NCBI RefSeq assembly: GCF_000525995.1
Contig: NZ_AODL01000022.1
Span: 1-64,000 of the forward strand
Direction: 5' to 3'
DNA length: 64,000 bases
DNA from: Paenilisteria riparia FSL S10-1204
Lineage (GTDB): Bacteria > Bacillota > Bacilli > Lactobacillales > Listeriaceae
Positions 23,291-32,924 of the stretch are shown here, in pieces. A program made the position numbers and the translations under genes. The notes under the pieces were generated by a model that worked only from the letters and a program-made list of their open reading frames with translations, was not told the origin of the DNA and did no database searches. Position 1 is the first letter of the stretch. Every line of letters starts with the position of its first letter.

Positions 23291-24664
23291 ATGAGTTATG
23301 ATTTAATTATCAAAAACGGACAAGTAATTTTGGACACAGAGGCAGTAGTGACAGACGTAGCAGTAACAAACGGTAAAATTGTGGCAATTGGCGCAGAACT
23401 TGGCGAAGCAAAAGAAGTTATTGATGCGAGTGGTCTTGTCGTATCTCCAGGTATGGTTGACGCACATGTGCACATCTCAGAACCTGGCCGTACAGAATGG
23501 GAAGGCTATGAAACTGGCACAAAAGCAGCTGCAAAAGGTGGCGTAACATCGTTCATCGAAATGCCGTTAAACCAACTTCCAGCAACTATTGATCGCGAAT
23601 CTTTACAATTGAAATTTGACGCTGCAAAAGGCAAACTTAGCGTCGATGTAGCACTTTTTGGTGGGCTCGTTCCGCATAACTTAGATAGACTGCACGAACT
23701 TAACGAAGATGGCGTCGCAGCTTACAAATGTTTCTTAGCAACATGTGGCTTTGATGGCGTCGACAATGATTTCCGTAACGTTGACGACTACTCCTTCTTC
23801 GCCGGCATGAAAAAAATCGCCAAAATGAACAAAATTTTAGCAATCCATGCCGAAAATGCGTTAATCTGCGATGAATTAGGCAAAGTCGCACAAGACGAAG
23901 GCAAAACATCGGCCAAAGATTACGTGGCATCACGCCCTGTTTTCACGGAAGTAGAAGCCGTACGTCGCGCCATTTACCTTGCTAAAATCGCGGGCTGTCA
24001 AATCCATATTTGTCACTTAAGCTCTCCAGAAGGTGTAGAAGAAGTAACTCGTGCCCGCAACGAAGGCCAAAAAGTGACGTGTGAATCATGTACTCACTAC
24101 TTCGCAATTGACGAAGAACAGTTCGAAACCATTGGTACAACAGCGAAATGTGCACCACCATTACGTGATAAAGCAAATCAAGAACGCCTTTGGGAGAAGT
24201 TGTTCGCTGGTGAAATCGATTTCGTAACATCCGATCACTCCCCTTGTCCTCCAGATATGAAAATCGGTAATGCCTTCACGGCTTGGGGCGGTATTGCAGG
24301 ACTTCAAAATAACGTGGACATCATGTTCGACGAAGCCGTACAAAAACGCGGCATGGCATTGACACAATTCGCAAAACTTATCGCCTCTAATCCGGCTGAT
24401 TTGTATCAACTAAACAACAAAGGACATATCGCGATTGGCAAGGACGCCGACTTTGCATTTATTCAACCAAATGCGCCGTACACATTGGCTGCTGAAGACC
24501 TAGAATACCGTCACAAAGTAAGCCCGTATATCGGACGCACAATTGGTGCACAAGTTGTAACAACGATTCTACGCGGTTCCGTGATTTACGACAAAGAAAA
24601 CGGTGTTCGCGATACTCACGAAGGCGCGTTTGTTCTCCAAAATGCGAAAGAAACCGTTCAATAA
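23291..24664 (+). CDS. allB: Allantoinase AllB (PucH)
   Basis: Hydrolyses allantoin to allantoate using a binuclear metal centre. The 457-residue amidohydrolase shows the first metal motif [16 protein letters not shown] (~residue 58), the carboxylated-lysine region [12 protein letters not shown] (~147), AIHAENA (~184), [10 protein letters not shown] (~240) and the last metal aspartate in [12 protein letters not shown] (~312). The ribosome site AGGAG precedes the ATG. It forms an operon with the permease. Allantoate amidohydrolase, the next enzyme, is not in the window. Confidence 0.95.
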   Translation: MSYDLIIKNGQVILDTEAVVTDVAVTNGKIVAIGAELGEAKEVIDASGLVVSPGMVDAHVHISEPGRTEWEGYETGTKAAAKGGVTSFIEMPLNQLPATIDRESLQLKFDAAKGKLSVDVALFGGLVPHNLDRLHELNEDGVAAYKCFLATCGFDGVDNDFRNVDDYSFFAGMKKIAKMNKILAIHAENALICDELGKVAQDEGKTSAKDYVASRPVFTEVEAVRRAIYLAKIAGCQIHICHLSSPEGVEEVTRARNEGQKVTCESCTHYFAIDEEQFETIGTTAKCAPPLRDKANQERLWEKLFAGEIDFVTSDHSPCPPDMKIGNAFTAWGGIAGLQNNVDIMFDEAVQKRGMALTQFAKLIASNPADLYQLNNKGHIAIGKDADFAFIQPNAPYTLAAEDLEYRHKVSPYIGRTIGAQVVTTILRGSVIYDKENGVRDTHEGAFVLQNAKETVQ

Positions 24665-24675
24665 GAAACTTAAAG

Positions 24676-24711
24676 GAGGTTTTGCGTTTATCGCAGAATC
24701 TCTTTTTTTAT
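24676..24711 (+). terminator. Rho-independent terminator after allB
   Basis: The arms GAGGTTTTGCG and CGCAGAATCTC pair with one mismatch around TTTAT and are followed by seven T residues. Confidence 0.75.
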
Positions 24712-24772
24712 TGCCGTAGAAAGCTAAAATTGCTATACTTAGGTTAGAAATAACGTTTATTGGAGGCCAAAT

Positions 24773-25103
24773 ATGAGCGTAACGACGCAGTTTCGAAAAG
24801 GTGCGCTAGATATGTGTGTGCTTTTTATTTTGCAAACAGATGATTTTTATGGATATGATTTAACTCAGCAAATAAAAAAAACATATACCAATTACTGAAA
24901 GTACGCTATACCCACTTTTGCGCCGCCTTGTGAAAGACGGATATTGTGCGACCTACACGGTGGAATCGCCGAATGGTCCGCAGCGTAAATATTATCATAT
25001 TACACATCAAGGTCGCGTTTTTTTAAAGGAAACATTGAAGGAATGGGACGAATTCACAGCGAGTATCGAGGCATTACGAAAGGAGATAAAACCGCATGAA
25101 TAG
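24773..25103 (+). CDS. PadR-family transcriptional regulator (frameshift)
   Basis: Winged-helix regulator of the PadR type, about 109 residues when joined. It begins SVTTQFRKGALDMCVLFILQ and continues with YGYDLTQQI, then STLYPLLRRLVKDGYC. The frame is broken in the 8-A run at 24874-24881. One A fewer gives QIKKHIPITESTLYPLLRRL, the expected recognition helix. It overlaps the next gene, a HAAS-domain membrane protein, by 8 bp. Such PadR/HAAS pairs are common in Firmicutes and often control nearby membrane genes. Confidence 0.85.
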
Positions 25104-25464
25104 AAGCGAATTCTTGGAGACATTGCAACACGGGTTACGCTCACTGCCAGCTGAGGAACGAGAGAGCATTATCAACGATTTAGATGAGCATATTTCCGTT
25201 AGTTTGGAGAATGGCATAAATGAAGCCGAGGCAATTGCATTATTAGGTCCACCAGCCGATATTATCACGCAATATGTGCATGGCGACATTGTCGAGCCTA
25301 AACGTGAACAAGCACCGGTGATAAAAAAGGCAGGCGTTGCGCCAATCCAAACGGAAGCCCCGCCAGAAAAACCTGCTTCTAAACAAGTATCTCCATTTAA
25401 AATCGTCTTGATTGCGGGCATGTGTTTTATTATATTAATGCTGTTATTAGACGCATTAGACTAA
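25096..25464 (+). CDS. HAAS (DUF1700) domain membrane protein
   Basis: A 122-residue protein with an N-terminal HAAS/DUF1700 domain (SEFLETLQHGLRSLPAEERE ... EAEAIALLGPPADI), a charged proline-rich linker and a C-terminal membrane helix (FKIVLIAGMCFIILMLLLDA). It is much shorter than family members that carry several helices. It starts inside the end of the PadR gene, so the two are translated together. The role is probably as a membrane partner of the PadR regulator. Confidence 0.82.
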   Translation: MNRSEFLETLQHGLRSLPAEERESIINDLDEHISVSLENGINEAEAIALLGPPADIITQYVHGDIVEPKREQAPVIKKAGVAPIQTEAPPEKPASKQVSPFKIVLIAGMCFIILMLLLDALD

Positions 25465-25467
25465 GAA

Positions 25468-25497
25468 CCAGAGGCCATGGTGATGTGGCTTCTGGTT
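25468..25497 (+). terminator. Rho-independent terminator after the HAAS gene
   Basis: AACCAGAGGCCA pairs with TGGCTTCTGGTT with one mismatch, followed by TTGTTTATT. Confidence 0.7.
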
Positions 25498-25511
25498 TTG
25501 TTTATTAGGCG

Positions 25512-25697
25512 CTATTTAGGAATTGTTTGGTCGTCTTGTAGTTTCTGTTGTGCAAAGAGATAGTTCATTATCATTCTACCTGTCCTACCATTTCCACTGC
25601 TAAATAGATAGATTCGTTCCAATTGAATATGACTTTCAACGATGGCCAGCAATTTGTCATCTTGCGTGCCTTGGTTCAAGCGAGAGTTGAGAGGTTT
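25512..25697 (-). pseudogene. Remnant of a Fic-domain protein
   Basis: On the minus strand an open stretch of about 60 codons ending at 25512 has no start codon and a stop directly in front of it. Its translation includes ESHIQLERIYLFSSGNGR followed by TGRMIMNYLFAQQKL. This matches the Fic signature HPFxxGNGRTGRxxMN in spacing and in GNGRTGR, but the catalytic His-Pro is replaced by Tyr-Leu. The AMP-transferase core is therefore lost, and only the end of the gene remains. It lies between two terminators and is too short to be found as a gene. Confidence 0.7.
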
Positions 25698-25729
25698 TTA
25701 AAATGAAAGTAAAAAATACGTCGCCACAA

Positions 25730-25765
25730 AAAAATCCCCACTCTACATCGGAACGGGGATTTTCT
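25730..25765 (-). terminator. Rho-independent terminator of the pucG-like gene
   Basis: ATCCCC and GGGGAT form the core of a stem flanked by A- and T-runs, immediately past the aminotransferase stop codon. Confidence 0.7.
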
Positions 25766-25772
25766 TTCGTTA

Positions 25773-26984
25773 TTAATTCTCGTTATAAAATTTCAACGCG
25801 GCTTGTGCTGCTTCGCCTTTTGCGATTTTGCCGCCGTGGAATGTGATCGAAGCTTCTAGTGCGTTTAGTGTGTGTAGGACGTTTTCTTTGCGACTACTAA
25901 AGCCCATATTACCGATGCGCCAAATCTTGCCGGCTAGTGAACCGAACGAGCTTGCGATTTCAACGCCGTAGTGATGTAATAATGTGGCGCGAACGGCTTC
26001 TCCGTCTAATCCTTCTGGGATGTTGACGCAAGTCACGGTTGGCATTTTGCTGGACATGTCGCCGAATAGCGTTAAGCCCATCGCATTCAAGCCTGTCATC
26101 ATGGCTTTCTCGTGTTTGCGGTGGCGAGCGAAGCGATTTTCTAAGCCTTCTTCGTGGACGATGCGCAAGCCTTCGCGTAGTGCGTAAATCATCGATGTCA
26201 TTTCTGTATGGTGGTTGATATGTTTTGGTCCCCAGTATTGTTGAATTTGGCTAAGGTCAAGGTAGTTACTTGAAATGAAGCGGTCATTTCGAACATCCTT
26301 TGTTAAACCTAATTCCACTTGGTAGCGAGATGCTAGGATTTTTTCTACTTTATCGTTGTATGTGAGTGGTGCCATACCTGTTGGGACGCTCAGACATTTC
26401 TGGGTTCCGGCTACGGCGATATCTACACCCCACGCATCTGTTTGGAAGTCTGCGCCTGTGAAGGTAGCCACGGCGTCGACCATGAAAAGCACATCGTTTT
26501 CTTTACAGAATAAGCCGATTTCTTTCAGGTTTTGCATCTGACCTGTCGATGTTTCACCATGCACCATGATTAGCATTTTTGGATTGTACGCTTTTATTTC
26601 ATCAATGACTGTTTTTGGATCAAAAATGGTGCCCCACTCTTGTTCGATTATTTTCACCTGAGCACCGGCACGCTGGGCAAGTTCTGCCATCAAATAGCCA
26701 AAACGGCCAAAAGCGGGAACAAGTACTTTATCGCCGTGTTCGATAATGCCACAAACCGCTGCTTCTAGTCCTGCACGCGCTGTCCCATCAACGGCTAGCG
26801 CCCATTCATTGTCTGTTTGGAATGGCATTTTTAACAGGTCTGTAACGTCTTGCATTAACGCAAAAAACTCCGGATCATATTGTCCTAGAATCGGGGTGCT
26901 CATTGCTCGCAATACACGTGGCTCCGCCTCAACGGGCCCTGGGGTCATAATTGTCCGAATGGAAGCTTGTAGTTCTTTTACCAT
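25773..26984 (-). CDS. pucG: PucG-like aminotransferase ((S)-ureidoglycine-glyoxylate aminotransferase family)
   Basis: Class V PLP-dependent aminotransferase. In B. subtilis PucG transfers the amino group of ureidoglycine to glyoxylate in purine catabolism. The sequence has the family start TIMTPGPVEAEPRVLRAM, the aspartate pair partner in MVDAVATFTG (~residue 170), the PLP lysine in AGTQKCLSVPTG (~198) and the C-terminal WRIGNMG with the substrate arginine. It is 403 residues. The ATG follows AAGGAGGA. It is divergent from pucR, as expected for a PucR target. Alanine-glyoxylate aminotransferase activity is an alternative. Confidence 0.88.
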   Translation of the reverse strand: MVKELQASIRTIMTPGPVEAEPRVLRAMSTPILGQYDPEFFALMQDVTDLLKMPFQTDNEWALAVDGTARAGLEAAVCGIIEHGDKVLVPAFGRFGYLMAELAQRAGAQVKIIEQEWGTIFDPKTVIDEIKAYNPKMLIMVHGETSTGQMQNLKEIGLFCKENDVLFMVDAVATFTGADFQTDAWGVDIAVAGTQKCLSVPTGMAPLTYNDKVEKILASRYQVELGLTKDVRNDRFISSNYLDLSQIQQYWGPKHINHHTEMTSMIYALREGLRIVHEEGLENRFARHRKHEKAMMTGLNAMGLTLFGDMSSKMPTVTCVNIPEGLDGEAVRATLLHHYGVEIASSFGSLAGKIWRIGNMGFSSRKENVLHTLNALEASITFHGGKIAKGEAAQAALKFYNEN

Positions 26985-27177
26985 CTTTAGTTCCTCCTTA
27001 AGTTATCTCTGATTCAAAAAGAGCGATCAGCCTTATTATGTACACCGTTTCACAACTATTTTGAAAATGTATACACTCTCCAGTGACTGACCGCCTTAAA
27101 TAGCTATGTTCTACCTATATTTTAAAATATTTTGAAATCGGAAACATTAGCTAGATAGCACGAAAAGATACTTAGGT

Positions 27178-27196
27178 TTTGTCTATAGTAGACAAA
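27178..27196. promoter_or_regulatory. Perfect inverted repeat upstream of pucR, candidate operator
   Basis: TTTGTCTA and TAGACAAA are separated by TAG. The site lies in the divergent region between pucG and pucR, about 30 nt before a -10-like TACAAT (27229-27234) facing pucR. The exact symmetry and position suggest a repressor or activator site. The rest of the 26985-27291 gap shows no gene. Confidence 0.45.
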
Positions 27197-27291
27197 TTTT
27201 TCTAACGACAAACTGGGCTTTTGTATAGTACAATGGAAACAGAAAGTAAGCGCAACCATGTTGTTCATCTGTAAAATGAGGGGGTTTTAAA

Positions 27292-28913
27292 ATGACAACA
27301 ATGTCCGAACTATTACTAACGCCAAGGTTTTCCAATATTGAAGTGATAAATGAGGCTGCGAATTTAGATAATGTGGTCGATACGATTGAGATTTCAGAGA
27401 CGCCAGATGTTGTCGCTTATTTACCTAAAAACACGTTTTTTGTTAACCACGGCGATGGCTTTTCAAAATGATCCAGAAGCGTTGTGCAAATTGATTGAGG
27501 ACTTGCATCGTTTACCTGCTGCTGGGCTCGGTATAAAGCTTGGTCGGTTTATTGATAAGTTAGATCCGATGGTGATTGAGACGGCGAATCGGTTAGGGTT
27601 TCCTATTTTACGGATTCCGCTGACAGTAACGCTAGGAACGATTTCGCACCAGTTGCTGTCTTATATTTGGGACCATCAAACGGAGAAATTCCATTATGCG
27701 ATTGATATTCAGCAGAAGTTCTCAAAGATGATGATTAAAGGCGCGTCGTTGCAGTCTTTGATTCAGAATTTAGGCGGGATTTTGAAACGGCCTGTTTTGC
27801 TAGTGAATCCATTTCTGGAAGTCGTTGCAAGTACGCAACATTTTAAACAGGCGGGCTATGCTGCAAAATTGGATGAGATTCAGGATCGATTAAAAAAAAA
27901 CGCCTGAGCTTGCGACGGAGTTGACGTTTTTATTAGACAATGATTCGCTACTCATTTCGGTTTTTCCAGTGAAAGTGACGACGTATTATCCGTATTTTTT
28001 GGTAATTTTGAAGGCGGATCAGATTCCGTATCCCTATTCCCAGCTAGCTATTGAGCAGGCGAATACGATTATTTCATTTACGATTTATAAAAATCAGAAG
28101 TTGTCGGAGAGTAACCGGACGTTGCGCGGGAAGTTTTTTACGAAGTTGTTACAAAAAGGCGAGGATGACGCGGAATACACGCGGAACTTGCTAGACTATG
28201 GGAAAAGTTATGGATTGTTGCCTTCGGATTATTATCGTTGCTTAGTTGCTGGTATCGATGAGAGCTCGATGGCTTTAAAAAATGCGACATTGCAAGAGGA
28301 AGTTTATTCGTTGACGTATGAGTGGTTGGAACGAGAATTACATCGGAATTTCGAGAATGCATTAATATTTCCACATCCGACAGAAGAGAAATTTATTATT
28401 TTGCTGCAACAATATGAGACGGATTTGAAGGCAAAATTAGTAGCAATCCAGACAGCCCTTGATCGCCTGTTCCCGATTTCAATTTCTTTTGCCGCGGGTA
28501 ATGAAGTGTACGAAACAGCTTCTATTCACTATTCGTATATGGAAGCTGTGGATACGTATCGGCAGAGTGAGAAGGACCATTATCATTCGTTTGTTCATTT
28601 CTATGAATCAAAAGGGATTATGGAATTGATGCAGTTTATTCCAGTGGAGCAGATTCAGCATTTCTGTTTGTTTACACTCAAGACACTGGCCTATCCGCAA
28701 TCGGAGACACATCAAGAGTTACGGCGAACGTTGCAGGTGTATTTAAGTTGTCAATGCGAGATCACCGAGACGGCAAAGCAGTTGTATATTCATCGGAATA
28801 CAGTGAAATACAGAATTGCAAAATGTGCGGCACTTCTTGACCACCCTATTACACATGCAGATTTTTCACTTAAATTACGGCTCGCGTTGCTACTGTCAGA
28901 TAAAAAAGGGTGA
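27292..28913 (+). CDS. pucR: PucR-family purine catabolism regulator (two frameshifts)
   Basis: Transcription regulator of the PucR/CdaR type, about 540 residues when joined. It has an N-terminal PucR domain (SNIEVINEAANLDNVVDTIE to about residue 130), a central GGDEF-like region (YYRCLVAGIDESS) and a C-terminal helix-turn-helix (CEITETAKQLYIHRNTVKYR) of the HTH_30 type. Breaks occur in the 6-T run at 27436-27441 and the 9-A run at 27892-27900. Removing one base at each gives PKNTFLLTTAMAFQND and DRLKKTPELATELTF. Its place beside pucG and near allB and pucI points to control of allantoin use. Confidence 0.9.
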
Positions 28914-28929
28914 GCTAAATACTAGTATA

Positions 28930-28966
28930 AAAAACCACGCTATTTTATCCTCGCGTGGTTTTTTTA
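28930..28966. terminator. Bidirectional terminator between pucR and the exopolysaccharide operon
   Basis: AAAAACCACGC pairs with GCGTGGTTTTT around a 12-nt loop, with A- and T-runs on either side. It ends pucR on the plus strand and the exopolysaccharide operon on the minus strand. Confidence 0.85.
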
Positions 28967-29918
28967 TAGTGTGGCTATTTTTAAAAAAGAATATCATGTG
29001 TCGAAAAAATGGTGTTAGTAGTAATATCTTTGCTATTTTATGGTTACTGCGTACCGGCTTCGACGACCTGATTGCTATGTAGTTAATTAATGACTTATTT
29101 TGTTGTGATTTTAGCTTTGTTGCATGATTTAGCACTGCTCTCAGGTACATGTTTGCGACATGTATTTTGTTTCCTTTCCAAATACTACGTTCTTCACAAA
29201 ACTGTTTTACTCGCTCGTATAAAATATTATAAAAATTGAAATCGATTGTCTTGTTCGTTAGCGCATTAGGATTCTCACTTTTTATATAGATATAATAGCT
29301 ATTTGAATCGATATAATTGGATTTGCTATGGGTAAAGAAGTCCATACAAAAATATTCGTCTTCACCAAATAACATTTCTTCTTTATATCGGATTTGATTT
29401 TCAGTAATTACTTTTGTTTTAAAAGCTTTCGCCCAGGCAGAAGTTAGTAAGTATTCGCAGTAAAGCTTTCCAAATAAAGCCCCTTCCTCTTCTGTAAATC
29501 GACATAAACCTGCTCGTTCTGCTTGAAATATTTTTTCCTGACCGGTATCTATATTCCTTCTTTTAAAACCACTGATAATGCAGTCTGGATTTTGCTTTAT
29601 GATAATCTCATTCCACCCAGACAACATTTCTGGCTCTACGTAATCGTCGCTATCTAGGAAAATGGTATACTCTCCTTGTGCCAACGCCATGCCTTGATTC
29701 CGCGCTGCGCAAAGTCCCCCATTATCTTTGTGCACAGCGCGTATATTCGTATATTTTTCTGCATACATATCACAAATTTCTCCTGATTTATCTGTAGAAC
29801 CATCATTTACAAGGATAATTTGGTAATTTTTGTATGTTTGCTCTAAGATACTCTTTAGTAAGCGATTAATAGTCTCCTCTGCATTATAAACTGGCACTAC
29901 CAAAGTAAATCTAGTCAT
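28966..29918 (-). CDS. GT2-family glycosyltransferase, last gene of the exopolysaccharide operon (C-terminal frameshift likely)
   Basis: GT-A fold glycosyltransferase that probably adds one sugar of the repeat unit. It begins RFTLVVPVYNAEETINRLL, then VNDGSTDKSGEICD (~residue 36) and the DXD motif in FLDSDDYVEPEM (~90). The open frame as written runs on to 28896, through the terminator hairpin and into the 3' end of pucR, which is not plausible. One base fewer in the run at 28978-28988 gives an end ...MIFFLKIATL with a stop just before the hairpin. I therefore place the end near 28966. Confidence 0.85.
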
Positions 29919-29957
29919 GATAAAAACCCCTTTTCTCCCTTTATTTTCTTGCGGTTA

Positions 29958-31121
29958 CTAGACAGCAATGCTTGGACTTTCAACTAAAATACGGCTCAAT
30001 TCTTTACTAACTCTTTCAAGCTCCACTTCTGTCAAATTCGAACCTGATGGCAAACAAAGTCCTGTCTTAAATAATTGTTCGCAAATAGCTGATTGTGTCG
30101 TATCATGCGGATAAAAAGTCGTGCCTTCAAAAACTGGTTGCAAATGAAGCGGCTTCCACAGTACGCGCGTTTCAATATTTGCTGCTTTCATTTCTTCCAT
30201 CACATCGTACGGTGACATATTTAGTGCTTCCACATCTAGCGTTATCGTTGTGAGCCAGTGATTGGAAACAGTACCTGCTAATTCCGGCATCATTGTAATA
30301 CCTTCTACGTTGCTTAAAGAACGTTCATAATAGCGATATATATTTTGTCTCGCCGCCACACGCTCATCTAAAACTTCCATCTGACCTCGACCAATCCCTG
30401 CTGAAACGTTGCTCATTCGGTAATTATAGCCAACTTGCTCGTGCTGATAATGTGGTGCTTCTTCTCGTGCTTGCGTAGCTAGAAAAACAGCTTTTTCAAT
30501 CATGGCTGGATCCTTAGCTACAAGCGCGCCTCCGCCAGACGTTGTGATAATTTTATTGCCGTTGAATGAGTAGATACCAAAATCACCAAATGTTCCGGTT
30601 TGTTGGCCTTTATAGGTCGAGCCTAGAGATTCTGCGGCATCTTCAATGATTGGGACACCATATTGTTCACATACTGCTACGATTTCTTCCATTTTCGCGC
30701 TCTGACCGTAGAGGTGCACCACAATAACTGCTTTCGGTAGTTGTCCTCGCTCTTTTGCATCTTGTAAAGCGCGTCCCAATGCTTCTGGTGACATATTCCA
30801 CGTCTCTGGTTCTGAATCGATGAACACCACGTCAGCACCCATATATTTAATCGGATTTGCGCTAGCAATGAAAGTAAACGAGGCGCAAAAAACGGTATCC
30901 CCAACACCGACCTCTAGTAATCGCAAAGCTAAATGAATGGCTGCAGTACCAGAACTTGTCACACAGACCGCATTTGCATTTGTGTATGCCTTTATTTGTT
31001 CTTCCATCGCTGTTACGTTTGCCCCCAGCGGCGCAATCCAATTCGTATCAAATGCTTCTTGTACGTATACTTGCTCCCGACCACTCATATGTGGTGTGGA
31101 TAATAAAATCGGTGTTTGCAT
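29958..31121 (-). CDS. DegT/DnrJ/EryC1-family nucleotide-sugar aminotransferase
   Basis: PLP-dependent enzyme that aminates a 4-keto sugar nucleotide, similar to EpsN/PglE. The 387-residue protein has ITNLAV-type N-terminal features (FDTNWIAPLGANVTAMEEQI), VTSSGTAAIHLALR (~residue 55), IEDAAESLGS (~165) and the PLP lysine in GIYSFNGNKIITTSGGG (~190). With the 4,6-dehydratase encoded at the operon front it could make an amino-dideoxy sugar such as a bacillosamine precursor. This is inference from the gene set. Confidence 0.92.
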   Translation of the reverse strand: MQTPILLSTPHMSGREQVYVQEAFDTNWIAPLGANVTAMEEQIKAYTNANAVCVTSSGTAAIHLALRLLEVGVGDTVFCASFTFIASANPIKYMGADVVFIDSEPETWNMSPEALGRALQDAKERGQLPKAVIVVHLYGQSAKMEEIVAVCEQYGVPIIEDAAESLGSTYKGQQTGTFGDFGIYSFNGNKIITTSGGGALVAKDPAMIEKAVFLATQAREEAPHYQHEQVGYNYRMSNVSAGIGRGQMEVLDERVAARQNIYRYYERSLSNVEGITMMPELAGTVSNHWLTTITLDVEALNMSPYDVMEEMKAANIETRVLWKPLHLQPVFEGTTFYPHDTTQSAICEQLFKTGLCLPSGSNLTEVELERVSKELSRILVESPSIAV

Positions 31122-31143
31122 TGTTCTACCTCTTCCTTGTTTT

Positions 31144-31743
31144 TTATTTCGTCGTTCCCTGAAAAATTTCTACTGTCACATGATCTTCTTGGCTAATATC
31201 GGCTCCGCGAAATACTTTTCCAATTGTTTGGAGAATTATCTTACTATCTAACTTCAAAGATTGCTGCTCGACGTATTGTGCATCAAGTTCAAATTTTTCT
31301 TCCCAACTAATCGCGTTTCTCCCGTTTACTTGAGCTAGACCTGTCAGACCAGGTTTTACAGAAAGTCTTTTACGCTGACGCTGATTGTAGAGGCTATTAT
31401 ACGCAACTGGCAAAGGGCGAGGGCCCACTAAGCTCATATCTCCAACCAAAATATTCCATAACTGCGGTAACTCATCGATACTATACTTACGCAAAAATTG
31501 GCCGAACTTCGTGATTCGCATATAATCAGGTAAGGCTTCTCCATTCTCATCAAAAAGCTGACGCATCGATTTTAACTTATATATCTTAAAGCTACGCTCC
31601 TGTTTTCCCGCTCGTATGCTGACATAAAACGGTGTTTCGCGATATAAAATTAAAAACAGCATGGCACTAACAAAAATCGGAACCAAAGCAACTAATCCAA
31701 TCGAAATCGCAAAAACAATATCTATTCCACGCTTCATCATCAT
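31144..31743 (-). CDS. Undecaprenyl-phosphate sugar phosphotransferase (EpsL/PglC type)
   Basis: Priming enzyme that moves a sugar-1-phosphate to undecaprenyl phosphate at the membrane. This is the short monotopic form of 199 residues: an N-terminal helix (IVFAISIGLVALVPIFVSAM), KIYKLKSMRQ, the motif ITKFGQFLRKYSIDELPQLW (~residue 78), DMSLVGPRPLP and the C-terminal RLSVKPGLTGLAQVNGRN. Its ATG overlaps the preceding glycosyltransferase stop (ATGA), so it is translated with it. Confidence 0.94.
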   Translation of the reverse strand: MMMKRGIDIVFAISIGLVALVPIFVSAMLFLILYRETPFYVSIRAGKQERSFKIYKLKSMRQLFDENGEALPDYMRITKFGQFLRKYSIDELPQLWNILVGDMSLVGPRPLPVAYNSLYNQRQRKRLSVKPGLTGLAQVNGRNAISWEEKFELDAQYVEQQSLKLDSKIILQTIGKVFRGADISQEDHVTVEIFQGTTK

Positions 31744-32921
31744 TTCTTCCTTTCTATCATTTTTTCCAGTAAGTTGACCACACGTTCTGAAAGTAAAGTG
31801 ACATCGTAACGTTTACTCAAGTTTTTACTTGCGACCTGCGCTTGATGGTAGCTCTGCTCATTTTCAGCCATATCTTGTAAAAACTCACAATAACCCGCTA
31901 TATCGTGATACAAAAAACCACGACCTGCGCCACTTTCTTGCAAAACCTCATGTTGCCATCCTTGATAATTCAAAACAACTGGCAAACCTACTGCTAAAAA
32001 ATCGAAAAATTTATTCGCACTGTTATCCCACAGAATGCGTTCATTTTTAACGCTCATAGCGCCTATATTACATTGTTTCATCACACTAAAAACGGATTCT
32101 TTTGCCATGCCATCAACTATTTTCACATTCTCTAATTGCATGGCTGTGACTTGTTCTTGTAATGCCGCTTTCTCCGAGCCTTCCCCAATAAGCAGAAAAC
32201 CAATATGTTTATCTTTTTTCATATGAGAAGCTACTGTTAGAAGATGCTTTAATCCGTTGACTTCTCCCATTGTCCCAGGATGTATTACCACAAAACGATC
32301 TTGTATCCATTGTTGTAGCTCCTTATCCACACATGGTTGAACTTCGATTTTCGCCACCAAATCATTATTTGCTACATTTTCAACAACGGTTACCTTTTCA
32401 GCAGCTATACCTTTGGCAACAATCCTTTCTTTCATAGCTGAGGACAAAGCAATAATCTCACTTGCTTCGTTATAGATCATCTTTTCTACCTTTGTAAGCA
32501 TTTGTATCAGTAACGGGTTCGTGATATATCCAAGTTGAACCGGAACATCCGGCCAAACATCCCGCACTTCAAAAACGAGTGGAATTCGCTTTATTTTGCT
32601 AAGTAGCAAGCCTATAAATCCAACTGTTAGTGGTGTCGATGTAGCATAAATGACATCCACTTGCCGACGTGTCAAGCCTCGCCAAAAACTTCCGAGCATA
32701 AAATGTCCAAACGCTAGGATTCTGCGTCCCTTACTCATTTTCTGGTTATACTTCGTTGCTGTGGATAGCACTTCAATTCCTTCTTCTGTTCGCTCACTTT
32801 TGCCAGTGCCCGTAATAAGCGTGACATCGTGTCCACGTTGCAAGAAATGTTTAGAAAATTCATAGGACCTCGTTGCTCCCGCTTTTTTTTGAAAATGTTG
32901 ATGTAAATATAAAATTTTCAA
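31740..32921 (-). CDS. GT4-family glycosyltransferase (WbuB/EpsD-like)
   Basis: GT-B glycosyltransferase of 393 residues. It has an N-terminal LYLHQHFQKKAGATRSYEFS typical of WbuB-like enzymes, VFEVRDVWPDVP (~residue 118), and the C-terminal nucleotide-sugar region with HPGTMGEVNGLKHLL. It starts with TTG at 32921, with GGAGGAG in the end of the gene before it. It is part of the exopolysaccharide operon, and the sugar added is unknown. Confidence 0.9.
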   Translation of the reverse strand: MKILYLHQHFQKKAGATRSYEFSKHFLQRGHDVTLITGTGKSERTEEGIEVLSTATKYNQKMSKGRRILAFGHFMLGSFWRGLTRRQVDVIYATSTPLTVGFIGLLLSKIKRIPLVFEVRDVWPDVPVQLGYITNPLLIQMLTKVEKMIYNEASEIIALSSAMKERIVAKGIAAEKVTVVENVANNDLVAKIEVQPCVDKELQQWIQDRFVVIHPGTMGEVNGLKHLLTVASHMKKDKHIGFLLIGEGSEKAALQEQVTAMQLENVKIVDGMAKESVFSVMKQCNIGAMSVKNERILWDNSANKFFDFLAVGLPVVLNYQGWQHEVLQESGAGRGFLYHDIAGYCEFLQDMAENEQSYHQAQVASKNLSKRYDVTLLSERVVNLLEKMIERKK

Positions 32922-32924
32922 ACC

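Noticed and set aside
28896-28966. Extension of the GT2 glycosyltransferase through the terminator
   Set aside because: The extra residues come from reading a hairpin and the antisense of pucR; one base fewer gives a stop before the hairpin.
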